Shown here in pieces: positions 40,557-45,620 of a stretch of 45,620 nucleotides of DNA (within the stretch, counting starts at the first letter, position 1; each line of letters starts with the position of its first letter). The DNA is from Verrucomicrobiota bacterium (GTDB taxonomy: Bacteria; Verrucomicrobiota; Verrucomicrobiia; Verrucomicrobiales; Akkermansiaceae): NCBI GenBank assembly GCA_026397725.1, contig JAPLUI010000107.1:1-45620 (forward strand), given 5' to 3'. The notes under the pieces are model-generated. The model saw only the letters and a list, made by a program, of their open reading frames with translations, did not search any database and was not told the DNA's origin. The translations under genes were made by a program, and so were the position numbers.

Positions 40557-40566
40557 AAGCCATAGT

Positions 40567-40601
40567 CGCGGGGCCGCCGATCTCCAAGCGGCGACCCCGC
40601 G
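40567..40601. repeat. GC-rich stem-loop
   Basis: CGCGGGGCCGCC (40567-40578) pairs with GGCGACCCCGCG (40590-40601) with one mismatch around an 11-base loop. No T-tract follows on either strand, so a terminator role is uncertain. Confidence 0.6.
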
Positions 40602-40651
40602 GAGTCCGGAGAGAAATCAATAACCCCGGAACGGGGCTGGGGTGGATATAA

Positions 40652-40680
40652 GTTATTGGTTATCGGTTATCGGTTAAAGG
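40652..40680. repeat. Short GGTTATC tandem tract
   Basis: GTTATTGGTTATCGGTTATC followed by GGTTAAAGG is a run of about four imperfect 7-8 base GGTTATC units in non-coding DNA. Confidence 0.65.
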
Positions 40681-40782
40681 TAGGGCGGAGCGGCCTCGGT
40701 CCGCCCACTTGTCCGCCCGGATGGGCGGCGCTGAAGCGCGGTGAATGAGCCCGCAATTGGCATCTCGCCCGCAGGGGCAGTC

Positions 40783-40808
40783 AGGGCGCGGCGAGGCCGC
40801 CACGCCCT
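40783..40808 (-). terminator. Possible terminator hairpin after the 510-residue adhesin gene
   Basis: AGGGCGCGGCG and CGCCACGCCCT form an imperfect GC-rich stem 38 bases downstream of the stop at 40846 on the minus strand. A T-tract is lacking, so it is at best a weak or factor-dependent terminator. Confidence 0.35.
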
Positions 40809-40845
40809 ATCGGTCGCTGGTCCCTGCCTCTGGAATCCGCGTGAC

Positions 40846-42378
40846 TCAGTTAGGCGTCACCATGAGACGGACATCCAGGGTGTAAACTGTGTTAGCCACG
40901 GGGGAGAACGGAAGCCACGCGAATTCACAGTCCCTCTGCGCCGACGCGCCCGCACCGTTCATGATCCAATCTCCTGGTTTGGCAGTCCAGGTGGCGCCCG
41001 ATGTGCCGCCATCAAGGCCGGAGGAATAATCCGGGGTTGAGCCATTCAGGTCGCCGCTTCGCGCGAACGTATCCAGATAGATTGTGCCCGCCGGGGGCGG
41101 AGGGGGTGCTTCCGTGACCGTGCCGTTGTATGCGATATATGTGAGGTCGTAATTGCCTGCCAAAAACCCGTTAGAACCGGTCGCCAGCGACGGCGTGACG
41201 GTGTAAGGGTCACCCACCGGCGTGGTGGGCGAGAGCCCGGCGTCATCGGGCGTGAGGGTGACGCTCGTGACCGCCTCGCTCGCCACACCCGTGGGGTCTG
41301 CGGTGAAGTTGATGGTGCTCGGGCCGGTGGTCAGGGGCGTGCCAAACGGCTTGGCCGGTCCCGTGGCCGTCACCGTCAGCGGCTTCGGGCTAACGGTTTG
41401 GGTGGACAAGGCGCTGGAAGTGCTGCCGGCATAGGTGCTGTCGCCGCCATAGACGGCCACGATTTCGCTGTACTCACCAACCGCCAGCGTGCTGGTGGTG
41501 ATCGTGCATTTACCGGCCGCGTCAAGGTCGACCGCGCGACCGATGGGCGTTGTGCCGTCTTTCAGGATGACGGGACCGGACGGGATGCCGGGCCCTCCGT
41601 CCTCGGCCACGGTCACATCGAAGCTCAAGGGCCCGCCGTAGGTCGAAGTCGTGAGGGGATTGAGGGGATTTCGAGCCAGCGCGGTCGTTGAAGGGGTTGG
41701 TGCCGCGTTGGCGACGGTCAGCGACATCGAAGTCATCACCGCGGTGTTCGAGCCGCCAGCCTGCTGGATGAACCCGATTCGTGTGATCGCAGAACGGAGC
41801 CCGAACGTGTCAGGCCAAGGGGTGGCACCGTTGAAAACGACGTGGGTTGTATAGCCTGTCGTGGCGTCGGTGATGAGCGTGACAACCGCATGGTTGGTGC
41901 CTGTGATGCTGTTCCTCACGTTGCCAGTGACAGTCATGTGATCCCACGCAGTCTGGAGACCGATGATCCACCATGGAGTCCCGCTGCCGACGGTCCACGT
42001 CCAGTCCACGGTATAGACCGTGGACGGCAGGGGGGAGAATGGAAGGGACGTGAAGCCCGTGTCGCGAGTGGCCGCGGCCCCCGAGCCGGCCATGATCCAA
42101 TCACCGCTGGTACCAGCCCACGTTGCGCCGCTGGTGCCGCCATAAAGGTCGGAGGCAGTATCCGGGGTTGAACCATTCAGGTCGAGGGGAGTTGCTACCG
42201 TGCCCCGTGCGAAGGTATCCGAATAGATGACGGTCTGCGCCTGGGCGCGAGGCTGGCTGATGCCGAGGGCGGCGAGCCCCAGGAGGAGTGGGAGGCACCG
42301 GTAGGATCGGGGCATGGTGGTGGTGTTTGGTTGCATGGTTGCGGTATTTTCGTTGGGGTTGTTGATGAAATCCGCCAT
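40846..42378 (-). CDS. Exported Ig-like/MBG surface protein with a duplicated terminal domain
   Basis: 510 residues. The real start may be the internal Met15 (MQPNTTTMPRSYRC) before the signal peptide CLPLLLGLAALGISQPRAQA. Domain order: terminal repeat A (50-130, YSDTFARG..DLNGSTPD..), a beta-sandwich to 225, an Ig-like domain of the Big_3 type (228-330, GPVILKDGTTPIG; EIVAVYGGDSTYAGSTSS), an MBG domain (332-423, KPLTVTATGPAKPFGTPL), a proline hinge (PPPPPAG), and repeat B (432-510, YLDTFARSGDLNGSTPDYSS). Repeat B stops at the point where repeat A continues into its second half, so the gene is truncated at its 3' end. Surface adhesin or glycan-binding role is likely; no enzyme motif is seen. 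Confidence 0.78.
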   Translation of the reverse strand: MADFINNPNENTATMQPNTTTMPRSYRCLPLLLGLAALGISQPRAQAQTVIYSDTFARGTVATPLDLNGSTPDTASDLYGGTSGATWAGTSGDWIMAGSGAAATRDTGFTSLPFSPLPSTVYTVDWTWTVGSGTPWWIIGLQTAWDHMTVTGNVRNSITGTNHAVVTLITDATTGYTTHVVFNGATPWPDTFGLRSAITRIGFIQQAGGSNTAVMTSMSLTVANAAPTPSTTALARNPLNPLTTSTYGGPLSFDVTVAEDGGPGIPSGPVILKDGTTPIGRAVDLDAAGKCTITTSTLAVGEYSEIVAVYGGDSTYAGSTSSALSTQTVSPKPLTVTATGPAKPFGTPLTTGPSTINFTADPTGVASEAVTSVTLTPDDAGLSPTTPVGDPYTVTPSLATGSNGFLAGNYDLTYIAYNGTVTEAPPPPPAGTIYLDTFARSGDLNGSTPDYSSGLDGGTSGATWTAKPGDWIMNGAGASAQRDCEFAWLPFSPVANTVYTLDVRLMVTPN

Positions 42379-42427
42379 GGTGCCGATGTCGAACGGACCG
42401 GAAGCGGAGGGTGAGGTGGTGATTCTT

Positions 42428-42462
42428 CCATCTACTATCTTCGATCCTCTATCTTCGCTCTC
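42428..42462. repeat. Short CTATCTTCGATC tandem tract between the adhesin genes
   Basis: CATCTACTATCTTCGATCCT followed by CTATCTTCGCTCTC comprises about three imperfect 11-12 base units and ends at the stop codon of the 736-residue gene. Same style as the other tracts in this window. Confidence 0.65.
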
Positions 42463-44673
42463 CTACGGCGTCGTGTGGGTCACCACCAAGCGGGCGAAGG
42501 TCTTGGACCTTCCTGGCGGCAAGGCGTGGGAAATGGTGGTGGAGTTATTGTCAACATAACTCGCGACCTCCGTCCACGGGTCCGTTAGACCGAGGTCGTC
42601 GGATTCCTCGATGGCATAGGTGACGTCGTTGTTGGTCACGGCGTCGGTGCCCTTGGTGAAGGTGAGGAGACCGCCCACGAGCGAGCCGGGCGACCCCCCG
42701 GGAACCGTCGGCGCAAGGCCGAGGGCGTATTCCATCAGGTTGGTCAAACCGTCGTTGTCATAGTCACCGGAGGCGGGTTCGCCGGGGATGCCGTGAGCGA
42801 TCGCCCAGTCGGCGTAGGTCGCAGCGGCCGTCAGATCGCGCAGCGAAACGCCACAAGGAGCGATGCCCGACCACTGGATCAACTGGCTGCCGGTGTCATC
42901 GGCGGTGAAAGTGCCGACCATATACTGCGGGATGCGGGCGGGCGGATCGGCGATGCGCAAGGCGACCCCACCGACCGTCGTGTTGAAGGACTGGTTCCAA
43001 CTGGGGGCCCAGATTTGGACCTGATATTGATGGTTAGAGACGAGCGTGCCAAGCGTGAGTGTGCCTGGCGAATCGCCCTCGCCGCCGCCTGTTAGAAGCA
43101 GGTTGGTGGCGGTGCCGTTGTCGTAGCCATAATTGCCATAGGCATTGGTCGGGGAGCCCCAGCCGTTCTGGTTCCGTCCGGCATTTGGCGCCCACGCCAT
43201 CGAGATGGGGGAGGAGCCGAACACGATATAGCGTTGGGAGTTGAAAGCGGTCCAGCGCTGGAACGTCACGCCGTTGAGGGTTCCGCCAATGCCGGTGGTC
43301 ACGGCGGCCACAAAGGTGCCGTCGGTTTTCACATCGGATTGTTCAAACGCGGTGCCGCCGGCATTGAGCGTGTCATTCGTGGCCGGACCCCAGGTGATGA
43401 GCGGCTGGAATTTCACGGTGGGCTTTTGCGAGATTTCAAGCGTGTCCGTGGTGTCGGTGGCCGTGAACACCGGCGCACCCGGCGTGGCGGATTTGACGGT
43501 GAAGGTCACCACGCCGTTGCTGCCGGAAACCCCCGAGTCCGGCACAATCGTGTCCACGCCAACCGTGCGGCTGGAAACCAGCGTCACGGTTTTGTCCGCG
43601 ACCGGATTGCCCAGGAGGTTCTTCAGGGTAACGGTAATCGTGGACGTGGTGGTCCCGTCGGCCGGCAGGAAGGCCGAGGAAGCCGTCACCGTTGAGGCGT
43701 CGGCACTGGCCGGTGGCGCCACGGTCACCGTCACGGTGTAGTTCCGAATGACGAGTGCATCCGAGGAGGTGACAATGTAATGCACCGGGCTGCTGAAATC
43801 GTACTCGGTGATGCCGGAATCATGATCGCAGGTCGCGCCGAAGGACAGTGTGAAGGTGGGTGCCAGCGCCAGCACGTTGGTCCCATCTGGCACGGTCCAG
43901 CCAATCGTCTGCGTGCCTTGGTCAATGGCGGCCGGGTTGCCCGGCAGACCGAAGGTGAGGATGTTCGCGGCCGGGATGGTCTTGGCAAAGCTGACATCAT
44001 CGATGGTATAGTCGCCGTCGCTGCCGGCGACACCGTTGTCATCCGCCCAGACGACATGGAGAGTCTCCCCGTCTCCCCAGGCCAGCGGTGCCAGGTCGAA
44101 ACTGATAGCCTTGGTACCGGTTGCCGCCAATAGATAATCGCCTGCCGCCGTCCAAGTGCCTGCTGCCCCGGTCTTGCTCCAGTAGAGCCGGTGGCCCTTG
44201 ATCAATTCACCGGGCGTCACCGTGGGCAACCCCAAGGTATAGGCAACGGTGAGACTGTCGATGGTGTCGCCCGAGCTGTTCTGCAGCCTGGCCATCAGCA
44301 GCGTCATCTTGTTGCCGGTCGGTTGGGTGCCGAGTTTCAGATCGCCCGAGCGCCAGTAGGCGCTCCCGTTGGTCCCGCTGCCGGCTTGCGACGCGAGGGT
44401 GCCCGCGATGCTGCTGGCGGCGATGGTGCTCATGGCGGTGTCGAGTGCGGCATCCGTCTCGACATCGCCCGACCCGCCACTCACGGACAGCATCGACCAC
44501 TCGCTGGCAGTTGGCAGGGCGTCGAACGTGAAGGTACCGCTGCCGGCGGCCCCGACGGGGATGGCGGCGTGCGCGTTGGTGGCGAAGCCCGCAAGCGCGG
44601 CCAAGGCCAGGGAACGGACCAGCTTATCCAGTGGATTCGGAATTCTCATGGAACTAACATTCATGGTGTGCAT
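42463..44673 (-). CDS. Exported multidomain surface protein with BIG1 Ig domain and calcium-loop hinge
   Basis: 736 residues; signal peptide LVRSLALAALAGFATNAHAA. An N-terminal beta-sandwich (about 40-235; NKMTLLMARLQNSSGDTIDS) is followed by a DUF5018-like strand domain (about 235-320), one BIG1 Ig domain (326-423, ADGTTTSTITVTLKNLLGNP), and a C-terminal sandwich (425-612) with GTAFEQSDVKTDGTFVAAVT and GGTLNGVTFQRW, related to the C-terminal domain of the giant GH106 protein. Then comes the PVC-typical linker YADWAIAHGIPGEPASGDYD, then NDGLTNLMEYALGLAP with a calcium-binding loop, and a closing strand domain with the VTYAIEESDDLG motif. No catalytic residues are recognised. It is the first gene in the window's transcription direction. 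Confidence 0.82.
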   Translation of the reverse strand: MHTMNVSSMRIPNPLDKLVRSLALAALAGFATNAHAAIPVGAAGSGTFTFDALPTASEWSMLSVSGGSGDVETDAALDTAMSTIAASSIAGTLASQAGSGTNGSAYWRSGDLKLGTQPTGNKMTLLMARLQNSSGDTIDSLTVAYTLGLPTVTPGELIKGHRLYWSKTGAAGTWTAAGDYLLAATGTKAISFDLAPLAWGDGETLHVVWADDNGVAGSDGDYTIDDVSFAKTIPAANILTFGLPGNPAAIDQGTQTIGWTVPDGTNVLALAPTFTLSFGATCDHDSGITEYDFSSPVHYIVTSSDALVIRNYTVTVTVAPPASADASTVTASSAFLPADGTTTSTITVTLKNLLGNPVADKTVTLVSSRTVGVDTIVPDSGVSGSNGVVTFTVKSATPGAPVFTATDTTDTLEISQKPTVKFQPLITWGPATNDTLNAGGTAFEQSDVKTDGTFVAAVTTGIGGTLNGVTFQRWTAFNSQRYIVFGSSPISMAWAPNAGRNQNGWGSPTNAYGNYGYDNGTATNLLLTGGGEGDSPGTLTLGTLVSNHQYQVQIWAPSWNQSFNTTVGGVALRIADPPARIPQYMVGTFTADDTGSQLIQWSGIAPCGVSLRDLTAAATYADWAIAHGIPGEPASGDYDNDGLTNLMEYALGLAPTVPGGSPGSLVGGLLTFTKGTDAVTNNDVTYAIEESDDLGLTDPWTEVASYVDNNSTTISHALPPGRSKTFARLVVTHTTP

Positions 44674-45011
44674 GGATCACGGTGGGGGGTGTTGGTTGGG
44701 CGTCTCCGGTGCCGCCATTGGAATGGCTGGAAAGTCAGCGGGGACAGCGGACTATTGCAGAATCGGCACCGGTCCGCAATCCCACTTTAGGGGGATGCCG
44801 CGGGAGCGGCGGCGAGGGGTCGCAGGAGGCGCGTTGGTGACCACAAGGGGGGAATGGTGGAAGATCGCCGGGCGGCGGAGTCCTGAGCCACGCGTTTTGA
44901 AACGTCACACTTCCTGGGCTGGACCTTGAATTGACAAGGAATTGGCAATGCATCCCGGAACATGACTTGGCACACTCCCCGGGGCATGCCCGTCAAGTTA
45001 AGGACCTGACG

Positions 45012-45079
45012 CCTTGGATCGGTAAGTTCCTCGCGAATTTCTGTACCTTGGATCGGTAAGTTCCTCGCGAATTTCTGTA
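45012..45079. repeat. Exact tandem duplication of a 34-base unit
   Basis: The unit CCTTGGATCGGTAAGTTCCT (continuing CGCGAATTTCTGTA) occurs at 45012-45045 and again at 45046-45079 without a difference. Only two copies and no spacers, so it is not a CRISPR array. Confidence 0.9.
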
Positions 45080-45100
45080 TCAACCTCGTCACAATCTCCA

Positions 45101-45152
45101 CCCCAACTGGACATCCTGCGGTCCGATCGGACCGCAGGATGTCCAGTTGGGG
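45101..45152. repeat. Perfect 52-base palindrome
   Basis: CCCCAACTGGACATCCTGCG then GTCCGA is followed immediately by its exact reverse complement, with the centre at CGATCG. All 26 base pairs match with no loop. Located in the middle of the MITE-like element. Confidence 0.95.
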
Positions 45153-45428
45153 ACTGCTGTTGCGGATCACTGTCGGTAACAGGGATCACATTTTCCTTAA
45201 CTTGACGCGCATGCCCCCGGGGGGTGCCGGGAGCGCATCCGGTCGGAGATGTCAGGCCATGGTTTGTCACTGTCCGCAGAGCCAAAGTCTGGAGTGCGGT
45301 GGGAAGGGCGCAGCCCGCCACACGGCTATGGCTGAACCGTTAGAGCCGCGGGGGTCCCATGAGGCACGGTCCGTCTAGCGAGGCGGAGCCTCAGACCGAG
45401 CGAAATACGAAGAGGATTTATGATTACC

Positions 45429-45520
45429 GATTTATGATTTATGATGTGAGCTTGAGAATGCGCCCCGCGCCGGCAAGCTCACTTCAGCAATCAAAAATCA
45501 ACAATCATAAATCATAAATC
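45429..45520. repeat. AT-rich inverted repeat with TTATGAT tandem arms
   Basis: GATTTATGATTTATGAT (45429-45445) is exactly complementary to ATCATAAATCATAAATC (45504-45520). Inside, GTGAGCTTG (45446-45454) pairs with CAAGCTCAC (45474-45482). Together they form a long bulged hairpin with a 19-base GC-rich loop. The arms are also a short tandem repeat of the same type as other tracts in this window. Confidence 0.85.
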
Positions 45521-45620
45521 AATCCGGAGCGGGCGGGAAGCTCGAAAACTTGACCTAACATTCACAAATTCACGTTTTCAAGGACTCTAGCGGCGTGTAC
45601 GTCTCCGCGAACCGGGACGC

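Larger units (their letters stand above)
40242..40845. other. 604-base non-coding stretch rich in hairpins and short repeats
   Basis: No convincing gene is seen on either strand. The stretch holds a perfect 10-base tandem (TTGAATGGTA twice, 40245-40264) directly before the GH78 remnant start, a large inverted repeat (40410-40556), a strong stem at 40567-40601, a TTATCGGTTATCGGTTA tract (40652-40680), a stem at 40713-40728 (CCGCCC-GGAT-GGGCGG), and a stem at 40783-40808. It separates the adhesin genes from the rhamnosidase cluster and is the best place for a promoter and for transcription termination, but I see no convincing -35/-10 pair. Confidence 0.7.
44969..45228. mobile_element. MITE-like element with about 35-base terminal inverted repeats
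   Basis: The left end (44969-45004) contains CATGCCCGTCAAGTTAAGGA and the right end (45194-45228) its complement TCCTTAACTTGACGCGCATG; the outermost bases GGCAC and GGTGCC also pair. About 30 of 35 positions match. Inside are a 34-base tandem duplication and a 52-base palindrome but no transposase, so it would be mobilised in trans by an IS with similar ends. No target-site duplication is obvious at the edges. Confidence 0.7.
44674..45620. other. 947-base stretch without genes
   Basis: No reading frame here resembles a protein; those present overlap repeats. It contains the MITE-like element (44969-45228) and an AT-rich hairpin (45429-45520). Between them, GCCAAAGTCTGGAGTGCGGT (near 45280) and CGAGGCGGAGCCTCAG look like dispersed extragenic repeats. 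A promoter for the adhesin genes must lie here or to the right, but I cannot pick one out. Confidence 0.7.

Noticed and set aside
45012..45079. CRISPR array
   Set aside because: Only two directly abutting copies, no spacers and no cas genes.
1..45620. Apparent abundance of the pentamer GTTAG/CTAAC as a possible host-specific motif
   Set aside because: A hand count gave about 67 sites on both strands, close to the roughly 70 expected for this base composition, so there is no enrichment.
1..45620. tRNA, rRNA or riboswitch
   Set aside because: No cloverleaf, rRNA or known riboswitch core was recognised on either strand.

Overview
The window is a GC-rich stretch in which every gene I can support lies on the minus strand, so transcription runs from the right edge to the left edge. 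Most products carry Sec-type signal peptides and are secreted carbohydrate-active enzymes: GH106-like and GH78-like rhamnosidases, GH29 fucosidases, GH51 arabinofuranosidase, GH28 polygalacturonase-like, GH38-like, a DUF5703/GH95-like protein, a sulfatase, and SGNH esterases. Also present are very large surface proteins with Ig-like (BIG1/MBG) domains and a 'DYDNDGLTNLMEYALG' hinge. This mix, without SusC/SusD genes, points to a bacterium of the PVC superphylum (Verrucomicrobiota, Kiritimatiellota or Lentisphaerota). That placement is an inference from gene content; no marker gene is present.

Layout from transcription start (right) to end (left). (1) 44674-45620 holds no gene but has a MITE-like element with 35-bp terminal inverted repeats, a 34-bp tandem duplication, a perfect 52-bp palindrome and a second large hairpin. 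(2) 40846-44673 holds two exported surface/adhesin-like proteins. (3) 40242-40845 is non-coding and full of hairpins. (4) 31323-40241 is a rhamnosidase/fucosidase-type cluster: a GH78 chimera, a DUF5703 protein, a truncated relative, and a 1622-residue GH106 protein with three Ig domains. (5) About 22260-31279 is a defence-type island: antitoxin-like gene, DUF1016 remnant, PLD-SNF2 helicase, ORF6N protein, Eco57I-type DNA methyltransferase, DUF4258/YgiT toxin-antitoxin-like pair, DUF5131 gene. (6) 21406-22260 is a junction where three broken genes meet. (7) 1-21375 is a second long CAZyme run of twelve closely spaced or overlapping genes, from a URO-D-like protein to a GH106-like gene cut by the left edge.

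How the parts may work together (inference): sulfatase and SGNH esterases would strip sulfate and acyl groups, and GH28, GH106, GH78, GH51, GH29 and GH38-like enzymes would release rhamnose, arabinose, fucose and other sugars from a complex rhamnose/fucose-containing polysaccharide (rhamnogalacturonan-like pectin or an algal sulfated glycan). The defence genes interrupt this cluster and are themselves a tightly overlapping set with start/stop overlaps of 1 to 14 bases.

The most unusual theme is fragmentation and refusion. At least nine reading frames look like products of deletion or recombination: HNH remnant fused to helicase, DUF1016 stub, DUF5131 fused to a deacetylase-like tail, GH51 tail duplicate, LamG stump on the sulfatase, beta-helix chimera, GH78 chimera, DUF5703-like stub, and an adhesin ending inside a repeat. 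A second theme is a set of short imperfect tandem repeat tracts that occur between genes and also, in frame, inside three CAZyme genes.
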